Below, one piece after another: positions 56,731 through 64,000 of a stretch of DNA of 64,000 nucleotides. The DNA is taken from NCBI RefSeq assembly GCF_000744945.1, contig NZ_JQMX01000001.1, positions 2,728,001-2,792,000 of the forward strand, in the 5' to 3' direction. The notes beneath the pieces were generated by a model. That model made no database searches and had not been told where the DNA came from. It worked only from the letters and a program-made list of their open reading frames with translations. Numbering within the stretch: position 1 is the stretch's first letter; every line of letters starts with the position of its first letter. This DNA comes from Carnobacterium maltaromaticum DSM 20342. GTDB taxonomy: Bacteria; Bacillota; Bacilli; Lactobacillales; Carnobacteriaceae. The position numbers and the translations under genes are program-made.

Positions 56731-58250
56731 AGACAAAAACATTCCTCTTATCATTCTTTGTAATGATTAGTATGGTGATAATCGTTTTGACTTTGTTTAT
56801 CTCTTTCCAACAAGTTCAAGCAGGTTCTAAAGAAGCAACGTTCGTTCTTCATAAGCGGGTGTATCAGAATGAAAAAAACATTCCTGTTATTCAAGAGAAC
56901 GTTCAGTTGCAAGAAAATTCTCCAAAATTAAAGGACTCAAAAGGGATTAATGGAGCCATTTATGCTGTTTATAATGTAAGTAGTGAGTATTGGCAACTGG
57001 CTAGTGAAGGAAAAACAAATGACGAAATAGTAATAAAGTTAAAGGAAAATGCCCATACTCTTATAACAGATACTAAAAAAGTAGCGGAGACGGTAACGGA
57101 AACTGATCCACTATTTGGTGAAGGTGTGGCAAGGATGAGTTTACCTGAGTTAGTAATGGTGGAGGGTCAAGAGAAATATGGTGTGTACTTGTTTAATGAA
57201 GAAAGCTCTCCTATATGGGATGAATTGGAGCATACAGGTGTCTTCATTGTTAGTTTACCAATTAATGAAGTAAATGAAGTGGACCCATTTATTCATTTAT
57301 ATCCTAAGAGCTCCATTCATAATCAAGTACAGTTAACAAAAAAATTGAATGAGAAAAAGCAAAATTTTTCATACGGTGAACCAATTGAATATGTTATTGA
57401 ATCGACTATTCCTACGAACACAATGTATTTATCAAAATATACATTGTTAGATATCTATGATGAACCATTGGATTATGTGTCAGGTTCTCTTCGGGTTTAT
57501 ATAAACAATGTAGAAAAAAAAGACATCTTTACTTTTATCGAGGATATAAAAAATAATAAGCTGTCCTTGGAAGCTACAGGGGAAATTTTGCGAGAAAGGG
57601 GGATTACAGCTGGTTCTAAAGTGAAAGTAGTTTATCAGTTGAGGTTATCAGACTCTGCTGTACCAGATGTACCATATGACAATGCAGTCCGTTTATCCAC
57701 ATTATTTGAAGGAAGCCAACTGCCAGAAGTTATTTCCGAAGCACCTTCAGTTGAGAACGGTGGAAAACATTTTGTGAAAAAAGATATGAACGAGCAAAGT
57801 AAAGGGCTAGCGTTAGCAACATTTCTTGTGAAAAATTGGGAAGGAAGCTATCTGGTTGAAAAAAATGGAACTTTTAAATGGAGTAGTAATAAGAGCGATG
57901 CCTATCAGCTAACATCAGATGAAAACGGTAATTTTTCTATTAAAGGATTAGCATATGGGAGTTACAAGTTAGTAGAAATAAAAGCCCCTGATGGCTATAA
58001 AATTCTAGATGAAGAGATCTCTTTTACTATAGAATCGGGTTCTTATCACATAGGATATCAAGCAACGAGTCCGTTGATGATTGTAAATGCAAAAATAACA
58101 AAGGAATCAGAGGTACCTGACGTACCAAAACAGTTACATGGAGAGAATCTTCCACAAATGGGTGATGTAATCTCTACAAGTATTATTGTAATAGGAAGCA
58201 TACTTTTATGTACTACAATTTTTTATCTGATAAGGAGGAGAAAGAAATGA
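56727..58250 (+). CDS. Minor (probably basal) pilin, LPxMG sorting signal
   Basis: 507 residues. Signal peptide, then FIHLYPKSS with a YPK pilin-type lysine, a long middle domain, and a CnaB domain (YKLVEIKAPDGYK) before the sorting region LPQMGD, membrane helix and RRRKK tail. Met in place of Thr at the fourth position of the sorting signal is unusual and may direct it to a housekeeping sortase or change cleavage. The position between tip and major pilin and the noncanonical signal suggest the basal subunit. Overlaps the next gene's start by 4 nt. Confidence 0.85.
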   Translation: MKTKTFLLSFFVMISMVIIVLTLFISFQQVQAGSKEATFVLHKRVYQNEKNIPVIQENVQLQENSPKLKDSKGINGAIYAVYNVSSEYWQLASEGKTNDEIVIKLKENAHTLITDTKKVAETVTETDPLFGEGVARMSLPELVMVEGQEKYGVYLFNEESSPIWDELEHTGVFIVSLPINEVNEVDPFIHLYPKSSIHNQVQLTKKLNEKKQNFSYGEPIEYVIESTIPTNTMYLSKYTLLDIYDEPLDYVSGSLRVYINNVEKKDIFTFIEDIKNNKLSLEATGEILRERGITAGSKVKVVYQLRLSDSAVPDVPYDNAVRLSTLFEGSQLPEVISEAPSVENGGKHFVKKDMNEQSKGLALATFLVKNWEGSYLVEKNGTFKWSSNKSDAYQLTSDENGNFSIKGLAYGSYKLVEIKAPDGYKILDEEISFTIESGSYHIGYQATSPLMIVNAKITKESEVPDVPKQLHGENLPQMGDVISTSIIVIGSILLCTTIFYLIRRRKK

Positions 58251-60103
58251 AGAAGAATAGAATTAGTATGTATAAATTGGTAGGCTTAGTTATTTTTTCA
58301 TTACTAGTGGTATTGGGATTTGGTGAAAAGTTAGATGTGAAAGTTGAGGCAGCAGAAGCCAGAACGATTATTTTACACAAAAAGAAATTTTCTGAGACCC
58401 AAGCAAATGTTCAAAATACTGGGCAACAAATGCCTGTATTTGACAGTGTAGATGGATTGAATGGAATTGAATTTAAAGTTTATGATGTTTCAACAGAATT
58501 TTATGATGCTATAACAGCTGGAAATACAGTAGAAAATGCTCAAGCGGTGGTAGCAACTACAGATATTAGCGGGAAAACAGCTGTGGCTACAGGCTTAACT
58601 GATGCAAATGGTTCAGAGGATGGCTATTTATCATTCAATTTACCCTCTGTCGATGATAATGGTAAAAATTTAGTGTATTTGGTCACTGAAACAACAAAAG
58701 AAGGGGCAAATAAAGCTGCAAATATGGTTGTAGCATTTCCTGTGTATGAGGTGACAGGAACATCCGATGGTAAACTGCTATACGGGGATACCGAATTACA
58801 GACCATCCATTTATATCCTAAAAATGTGGTTATTAGAGGGAGTCTAATTGTTGAAAAGAAATCAACAATTCCTGATTTATCTGTAGATGGAGCAAAATTT
58901 GTGATTCATAGAAAAGGAGATTATGGTATTTCAGGTACGGAATATTACAAAGTATTAAAAGTAGACGGTATCATTGAGTGGACTACAGATCCTGCTTTAG
59001 CAAAACAATTTACAATAACTTCAGGTTCATTTTTTGCAGATGGTCTAGAATTTGGAGACTATTATTTCACAGAGGTAGTTGCTCCTGTTAATCATGGAAT
59101 TATCAATGCTCAAACAGTGAACCATCCATTTACAATCACAACTAATTCACTAAATGCTTCATTTACTGGAGCAGATGCGGTGAAAAATGATGGTATGGCT
59201 ATTGCGAAGGTGACGGGTAAAAATACAAATAATGATTATGATTACAATATTGGTGAATCAATCCCTTACAAGATTACTGTACCCATCCCGTTGGGAATTG
59301 CAGATGAGCTTTCTGACAATACGAATCGTTATACGAGCTTTGAAATTATAGATACTCATGCTTCTCAACTAACTTTTGAATCTACTGGTTATGTCCTAAA
59401 AGCAGATACGACAACAATTAATAGCAGTGCCTATACTGTGATACCAACTGCAACTGGGTTTACAGTCCAACTAAATGCAGGTTTTCAAGCATTGTTGGCA
59501 GGCAAGAATAATCTTGTTTTTACCTACAACATGGATTTGAATGGCACCTCGGTTCTTGAGCAAGGTTATGAAAATGCAGCTACAGTAACGACTAATTTAT
59601 CAACTGCTTCAACAACATCAGAATCAGTTATGACATATGGTAAACGATTTATTAAAGTGGATGCAGATAATAATAACATCCCTTTGGCAGGAACAACATT
59701 CATTGTTCGATCATCAGATTCAAATACAGCTAACTATTTAAAACAGGTAGTTACGACAGGACAAGTGACATCAACAACATGGACAGGTAATTCCAGTGAA
59801 CGAAGAGAATTTTTGACAGATTCTACAGGTGTGATTGATATTGTTGGGCTAAAGGCAGGAACATACTGGCTAGAAGAAGTAACTCCTCCAACAGGTTATG
59901 TAAAATTAACCAATAGAATATCCTTCACGGTAAATGCAAATAGTTATTATGATGGGGAGTCAATCCTAACAACAAACGTTGTCAATAAACACAAAGGGAC
60001 GCTACCTGTTACTGGTGGAATGGGAATTTATGTCATTATTGGAATAGGTGTTTTGGCAATGATTCTTTCAGGTGTTTGGTATGTAAAGAGAAGAATAGCT
60101 TAG
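58247..60103 (+). CDS. Major (backbone) pilin, LPxTG
   Basis: 618 residues from ATG 58247, 6 nt after AGGAGGAG. Signal peptide to about residue 35. The pilin motif is HLYPKN (about residue 190), whose Lys accepts the previous subunit. E-box YWLEEVTPPTGY is near the C-terminus. Sorting signal LPVTGG, helix and KRRIA tail. CnaB-like and isopeptide-rich domains stabilise the shaft. Sortase C polymerises it by joining the LPVT Thr to the pilin Lys of the next copy. Confidence 0.92.
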   Translation: MKKNRISMYKLVGLVIFSLLVVLGFGEKLDVKVEAAEARTIILHKKKFSETQANVQNTGQQMPVFDSVDGLNGIEFKVYDVSTEFYDAITAGNTVENAQAVVATTDISGKTAVATGLTDANGSEDGYLSFNLPSVDDNGKNLVYLVTETTKEGANKAANMVVAFPVYEVTGTSDGKLLYGDTELQTIHLYPKNVVIRGSLIVEKKSTIPDLSVDGAKFVIHRKGDYGISGTEYYKVLKVDGIIEWTTDPALAKQFTITSGSFFADGLEFGDYYFTEVVAPVNHGIINAQTVNHPFTITTNSLNASFTGADAVKNDGMAIAKVTGKNTNNDYDYNIGESIPYKITVPIPLGIADELSDNTNRYTSFEIIDTHASQLTFESTGYVLKADTTTINSSAYTVIPTATGFTVQLNAGFQALLAGKNNLVFTYNMDLNGTSVLEQGYENAATVTTNLSTASTTSESVMTYGKRFIKVDADNNNIPLAGTTFIVRSSDSNTANYLKQVVTTGQVTSTTWTGNSSERREFLTDSTGVIDIVGLKAGTYWLEEVTPPTGYVKLTNRISFTVNANSYYDGESILTTNVVNKHKGTLPVTGGMGIYVIIGIGVLAMILSGVWYVKRRIA

Positions 60104-60135
60104 ATTAATAGTTTGTTGAGACAGGGGGAAGAATA

Positions 60136-60978
60136 ATGAAAAGCAGAGTAAAGCTATCCTCAATCTTTATTGGAGCACTTTTTCTATTTGGCTTATTATT
60201 GGTTCTTTACCCCTTTGTTTCTAACGGTTTGAACAATTATCTTGATGATAAATTAATTGAAACGTATCAAAATCAAGCAAATAAAAAAAATGAAACAGAG
60301 ATGGAAGCGGCTAAAAAGAAGTGGGTAGAGAAAAATGAGCAATTGTTAAAGGATGCAAATAACCAAGTGATTGGTGCGGATCCTTTTTCAACTAAGAAAA
60401 AAGAATCAGAAAAGCCAGAGAAAAATTTTTATGAACAGCAAACAATTGCTTACCTTAATATTCCTAAAATTAAAGTAAAAGTGCCAGTATTTAATGGTAC
60501 CAACGATCTATTACTGGAAAAAGGAGCTGGCTTATTGGAAGGGACTTCTTATCCTATCGGAGGAATGGGAACACATGCTGTACTTTCTGCCCATAGGGGA
60601 TTAGAGACTGCCAAGCTGTTTACTGATTTGCCCAAATTAGTCATGGGTGATACGTTTATTATCACGATAGCTCAAGAAAAACATGCTTATAAAGTAGATA
60701 AAATTTCGGTTATTGAACCAGATGATATCGAACTGTTGCGTGTGGTGGATGAGCAAGACTATGTTACTTTAATGACATGTACGCCGTTTATGGTCAATTC
60801 CCATCGTCTATTGGTTAGAGGACATCGAATACCTTATACAGAGGAACTGAAGGAGGACGTTAAAAAATCAGAGCATGAAAGAAATAGAGGACAATTATTG
60901 CTCATTACATTCTGCTTGATCATTTTTTGTAGCGTTATTTTCTTTACTGTTAGAAAAATCAAAGTTGGAAATAGATAG
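60136..60978 (+). CDS. srtC: Class C (pilin) sortase
   Basis: 280 residues with membrane helices at both ends (about 10-28 and 250-270), as usual for class C. Catalytic His in LSAHRGLETAKLF, Cys in VTLMTCTPF, and Arg in HRLLVRGHRI. A lid-like segment near residues 85-100 includes ADPFS, comparable to the DPF/W lid motif of pilin sortases. It polymerises the pilins encoded just upstream. Confidence 0.95.
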   Translation: MKSRVKLSSIFIGALFLFGLLLVLYPFVSNGLNNYLDDKLIETYQNQANKKNETEMEAAKKKWVEKNEQLLKDANNQVIGADPFSTKKKESEKPEKNFYEQQTIAYLNIPKIKVKVPVFNGTNDLLLEKGAGLLEGTSYPIGGMGTHAVLSAHRGLETAKLFTDLPKLVMGDTFIITIAQEKHAYKVDKISVIEPDDIELLRVVDEQDYVTLMTCTPFMVNSHRLLVRGHRIPYTEELKEDVKKSEHERNRGQLLLITFCLIIFCSVIFFTVRKIKVGNR

Positions 60979-61078
60979 GCTGGCAAAGTTGTTTATAAAA
61001 GAGTAATTAAAAATAATTTGTTGCATTAAATATGGAAGTTCCATATAATTTCGATTCCAAAATGAATGGAACTTTTGG

Positions 61079-61109
61079 GAGTAGTTGCTTTTTTAGCTGC
61101 TCTTTTTTT
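61079..61109 (+). terminator. Terminator of the pilus operon
   Basis: GAGTAGTT and AGCTGCTC pair (8 bp, with G-T pairs) before seven T residues. The rest of 60979-61443 has no gene and only AT-rich sequence. Confidence 0.7.
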
Positions 61110-61443
61110 GTTTAAAAATATTAAAACTTAATTTATGTTTTTAAGATAGGTTAAAATATTGTAGGATTTTGTTAGCTCTATCTATATCCTTACATAGAAA
61201 ATCAAATATAGGGATGTAAGCTTAATCTCTTATTGGAAAACTCTATAGTAAACAGATATAATTAATAATTTTTTATAAGTGAATAAACATTTTCGAAGTA
61301 ACGACCATATTGTTCATTTCTATCAAGATGAGTCGATAGTTATTAAATCATACGTAATTCATAATAACTTTGAAAAAACAGACAATTGTATGCTACTCTT
61401 AATTATAATAACGTTACAAGTCAAATTTAATTGGAGGGATTAG

Positions 61444-62226
61444 ATGTTTGAATTTCAAAATGTTTGGTTTAAAAAGCAAGGACAATGGATATTGAAAAAT
61501 ATTAATTGGCAAGTAAAGGCCGGTGAACGTTGGGGTATCCTTGGTTTAAATGGTTCTGGAAAAACAACGCTCATGCAATTAATTAATGGCTATATGTGGG
61601 CCACCAAAGGTCAAATTACAGTACTAGATGAGGTGTTTGGAAAAACTTCTTTGCCTGATTTACGACGATCCATTGGTTGGGTTAGCTCGGCTTTGCAACA
61701 ACGATTGTATGAGCATGAAACAGCTGAAGAAATTGTTGCAAGTGGGAAATTTGCTACCATAGGGTTACATGTTCTAGCGACTGAGGAATTAATGAATGAG
61801 GCTAAAACGCAATTGATTGCTTCTGGTGGTGAACATTTAATAGGGAAAAAATATGAAGTCTGTTCTCAAGGGCAACGACAATTGATTTTAATTGCTCGAG
61901 CGTTGATGGCGGAACCGAAATTACTTATTTTAGATGAGCCTTGTACTGGATTAGATTTAGTCGCTAAACGTAATTTGTTGAATCATATTGATATCTTAGC
62001 TCGCCATGCCCCACAAACGACGTTACTTTATATTACCCATCACACAGAAGAACTATTGCCTAGCTTTGACAAAATGCTGCTTTTAAAGTCTGGCGAAATT
62101 TTTGCTAAAGGCGCAACGCAGGAATTAATAACGAAAGACTCATTAAGTGCTTTCTTTGAAGAAGAAATAAATGTTGAATTGCAAAAAGATGGACAAGTTA
62201 CCACGTATTTGAATCGCAGACTTTAA
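61444..62226 (+). CDS. ABC transporter ATP-binding protein (YlmA-like, orphan)
   Basis: 260 residues. Walker A GLNGSGKTT, Walker B LLILDEPCTGLD, and the switch His in YITHHTEE. The signature region reads VCSQGQRQ, an atypical form of LSGGQ shared by the YlmA/ModF-like group. No permease gene is adjacent. Role unknown; YlmA-type proteins may work with any of several partners. ATG follows TTGGAGGG. Confidence 0.85.
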   Translation: MFEFQNVWFKKQGQWILKNINWQVKAGERWGILGLNGSGKTTLMQLINGYMWATKGQITVLDEVFGKTSLPDLRRSIGWVSSALQQRLYEHETAEEIVASGKFATIGLHVLATEELMNEAKTQLIASGGEHLIGKKYEVCSQGQRQLILIARALMAEPKLLILDEPCTGLDLVAKRNLLNHIDILARHAPQTTLLYITHHTEELLPSFDKMLLLKSGEIFAKGATQELITKDSLSAFFEEEINVELQKDGQVTTYLNRRL

Positions 62227-62283
62227 GGGTTAGGCTACTTGTTTAGATGAGAGCTATGGTACAATAAAGGTAGGTTAGAGTCG

Positions 62284-62478
62284 AAATCCAGTTCTTATGA
62301 GCCAACTCAACGATCTTTTGATAGAGCTAACCGGCTCAACAAACTTTTTATCAAGGCCAGTTCTTATGAGCCAACTCTTCGAGAAAAAGATAAAAATTCG
62401 AGAGGACAAAAAACGTCCTATCAATTTTTCCTATTTTCTTGTCAGAGCTAACCGGCTCAACAAACTTTTTATTAGGGA
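62284..62478 (+). repeat. Palindromic leader elements, locus 3 (one mini unit and one full unit)
   Basis: The mini unit (about 62291-62340) keeps only the outer GAGCC/GGCTC and ACTC/AGAG-like stems around a short loop. The full unit (about 62344-62464) has the complete palindrome but with changed stem bases: AAAAATT (62392) pairs with AATTTTT (62423), AGGAC (62403) with GTCCT (62415). The tail AACTTTTTAT lies directly before TAGGGAG of the next gene. Confidence 0.88.
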
Positions 62479-62487
62479 GACGATAAA

Positions 62488-63468
62488 ATGCAGGCAATTA
62501 AAATGGAAAAACCTGGTAGTTATGATGTGTTAAAAGTAGTAGATATAGACATGCCCATAGCTAAAACGGGAGAATTACTCATTGAAGTCAAAGCTACGGC
62601 AGTGAACCGAACAGATATCGTTACAAGAGAAAATAAAAATTTAACTGCGCCTTATCCTATTTTAGGTGTTGAAATTGCAGGAGTAGTCATTGAAAATCAT
62701 AGTCAGGATCAACGTTTCCAACCGGGGGCTAAGGTTTGTGGACTAGTGAATCATGGCGGTTATGCTAATTATGCAGTTATACCTAGTGAAAGAGCGATGT
62801 TGATTCCAGAAAATTTAGATTTTGAAGAAGCGGCAGGGTTACCAGAAGTTTTTTTAACGGCTTATCAAACTTTGTATTGGTTAGGTGAACTTAAAGAAAA
62901 CGAAACAGTCTTAATTCATGCTGGTGCTAGTGGAGTTGGAACTGCCGCGATTCAATTGGCTAAACAATTGACTAATGCCAAAGTGATTGTCACAGCAGGA
63001 TCTCAAGAAAAGTTGGATTTTTGTTTACGTTTAGGTGCGGACTATGGCATTAATTACCGTACAGAAGATTTTGCTAAGGAAGTTTTAGCTAAAACGGATG
63101 GACAGGGTGCAGATGTCATTTTAGATTTTGTTGGAGCTAGTTATTGGGACCAAAATTTAGCTAGCATTGGCACGGATGGTCGCTGGGTTCTAATTGGAAC
63201 ACTTGGTGGAACTATGATTGAACAAATCAATTTAAGAGATTTAATGCAAAAACGAATCAGTCTAAAAGGAACGTTATTAACGCCACGTAGCGATGCCTAC
63301 AAAGCTAAGTTAACAAATGAATTTATGGAAAAAGTTTTTCCTTATTTTATGGATAAAAAGATTAAACCAATTATTGATACTGTTTTTCCACTAACAGATG
63401 TTCAACATGCGCATCAATATATGGAAAACAACCAAAATATTGGAAAACTTATTTTAAAAATGTATTAA
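62488..63468 (+). CDS. NAD(P)-dependent quinone oxidoreductase-like MDR protein
   Basis: 326 residues, medium-chain dehydrogenase/reductase fold without the zinc-binding cysteines. Nucleotide-binding motif HAGASGVGTAAIQLAKQL (about residues 150-167) of the QOR/PIG3 group, with AAGLPEVFLTAYQTL before it and IGTLGG after. It reduces quinones or unsaturated carbonyls and may help against electrophile stress. ATG 62488 follows TAGGGAGA. The palindromic leader array precedes it. Confidence 0.9.
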   Translation: MQAIKMEKPGSYDVLKVVDIDMPIAKTGELLIEVKATAVNRTDIVTRENKNLTAPYPILGVEIAGVVIENHSQDQRFQPGAKVCGLVNHGGYANYAVIPSERAMLIPENLDFEEAAGLPEVFLTAYQTLYWLGELKENETVLIHAGASGVGTAAIQLAKQLTNAKVIVTAGSQEKLDFCLRLGADYGINYRTEDFAKEVLAKTDGQGADVILDFVGASYWDQNLASIGTDGRWVLIGTLGGTMIEQINLRDLMQKRISLKGTLLTPRSDAYKAKLTNEFMEKVFPYFMDKKIKPIIDTVFPLTDVQHAHQYMENNQNIGKLILKMY

Positions 63469-63478
63469 CCAAAAAACA

Positions 63479-63522
63479 ATCAGTAAACACAAGCTTACAG
63501 GCTTAGTTTACTGATATTTTTG
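63479..63522 (+). terminator. Terminator of the oxidoreductase gene
   Basis: ATCAGTAAAC and GTTTACTGAT pair around a 17-nt loop with a T-rich tail. Confidence 0.82.
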
Positions 63523-63601
63523 TGTGAAAGAGCAGATACAAAAGAAGGAGTAGTGTGCTATAATAAATGGCGACAATCAAGGCATAAGGAAGTGAAAAGA
63601 G

Positions 63602-64000
63602 TTGGAAAAATGGTTAAAAGAAGATGAGCGAATTGATCGTTTAGTTCGGGCTAATTTAGATATTATTCAAAGTCCAACGGTTTTTTCTTACTCATTAGAC
63701 GCGGTATTATTAGCTCATTTTGCTAACTTACCTTACAATAATCGTGGGAAAATTGTTGATTTATGTGCTGGAAATGGTGCTGTAGGTCTATTATTAAGTG
63801 AAAAAACGCAAAGCCCAATCATTGGAATCGAACTTCAAGAGCGTTTAGCTGACATGGCTCAGCGTAGTATTCAATTAAATCAATTAGAAGAGCAAGTCTC
63901 AATTATACAAGCTGATTTGAAAGATGCAACAAAATGGATTGCCAAGGATTCTGTCGATGTAGTGACCTGTAATCCACCTTATTTTTCTTCTCCAGTGACA
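63602..64000 (+). CDS. tRNA1(Val) (adenine-N6)-methyltransferase-like protein (3' truncated by window)
   Basis: Open frame from TTG 63602 to the window end, 133 codons seen. VDLCAGNGAVGLLL is the SAM-binding motif I and VVTCNPPYF the NPPY motif of N6-adenine methyltransferases, with GIELQERLADMA as motif II. This matches the TrmN6/YabB group that methylates adenosine 37 of tRNA-Val. An extended -10 (TGC-TATAAT, 63556-63564) lies upstream. Confidence 0.88.
   Translation, partial: MEKWLKEDERIDRLVRANLDIIQSPTVFSYSLDAVLLAHFANLPYNNRGKIVDLCAGNGAVGLLLSEKTQSPIIGIELQERLADMAQRSIQLNQLEEQVSIIQADLKDATKWIAKDSVDVVTCNPPYFSSPVT

Noticed and set aside
62297..62533. Open frame of 78 codons over the locus 3 repeats
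   Set aside because: It covers the leader element and runs into the oxidoreductase gene in another frame.
1..64000. tRNA, rRNA, known riboswitch or prophage genes
   Set aside because: I looked for cloverleaf-type sequences, T-box and c-di-GMP riboswitch hallmarks and phage genes and found none that I could support.

Overview
The window reads as chromosome of a low-GC Gram-positive bacterium of the order Lactobacillales, most likely a Carnobacterium-type organism. The signs are strong AGGAGG ribosome sites, LPxTG surface proteins with sortase C, a mevalonate pathway, orphan PTS and DUF3290/DUF421 genes, a haem catalase, a chitin-type LPMO and DUF4822 cell-wall proteins. The genus is inferred from gene content only; there is no rRNA or other marker gene to confirm it.

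Layout. 1-1134: 3' end of a CnaB-repeat LPxTG adhesin. 1337-4654: manganese/zinc-type ABC importer with a DtxR/MntR-like operator candidate and a long repeat-filled leader. 4787-6455: orphan PTS EIIC behind a consensus sigma-54 promoter. 6873-17955: thioredoxin-like protein, GH8-like lipoprotein and a five-gene synthase operon resembling the c-di-GMP-dependent Pss exopolysaccharide locus of Listeria. The last gene, the predicted c-di-GMP receptor, is cut in two by a 1744-bp IS with a 6-bp target duplication. 18161-20590: MHYT-PAS-GGDEF-EAL protein. 20646-24707: mvaS divergent from separate thiolase and HMG-CoA reductase genes. 25239-27776: HAD phosphatase and catalase. 27874-32404: GH101-related lipoprotein and a DUF4822 wall protein. 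32658-36553: DUF3290/DUF421 pair, two-component system, GH73-type glucosaminidase. 36863-40005: unknown protein, Mga-like regulator, VOC protein. 40085-47907: LPMO, M20 peptidase, NapA-like antiporter, small membrane proteins, tyrosine phosphatase, unknown lipoprotein, DUF2200. 48004-50530: copZ-copA with two cop boxes. 50787-51691: DinB-like and YjbR-like proteins. 51692-52968: long AT-rich non-coding region with a perfect cre box. 52969-60978: sortase-assembled pilus operon. 61444-64000: ABC ATPase, quinone oxidoreductase and the start of a tRNA (adenine-N6)-methyltransferase-like gene.

How parts work together. Genes 7328-17955 plus the GGDEF-EAL gene form a plausible c-di-GMP/exopolysaccharide module: membrane GT2 synthase, BcsB-like partner, DUF2334-like protein, polytopic membrane protein, GH8-like hydrolase, receptor, and a c-di-GMP turnover enzyme next door. 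In this isolate the receptor is broken, so the c-di-GMP switch on the synthase is probably lost. The pilus operon carries tip, minor and major pilins with a dedicated sortase.

The most unusual feature is a family of palindromic leader elements. They sit directly against the Shine-Dalgarno sequence of at least four genes (the ABC importer, the membrane gene at 8915, a small membrane protein on the minus strand, and the oxidoreductase at 62488). Units are about 120-124 bp, occur in one to five tandem copies, and show compensatory base changes in their stems. A related long hairpin precedes the thiolase gene. They recall pneumococcal BOX elements in modular design, but I do not recognise the sequence.
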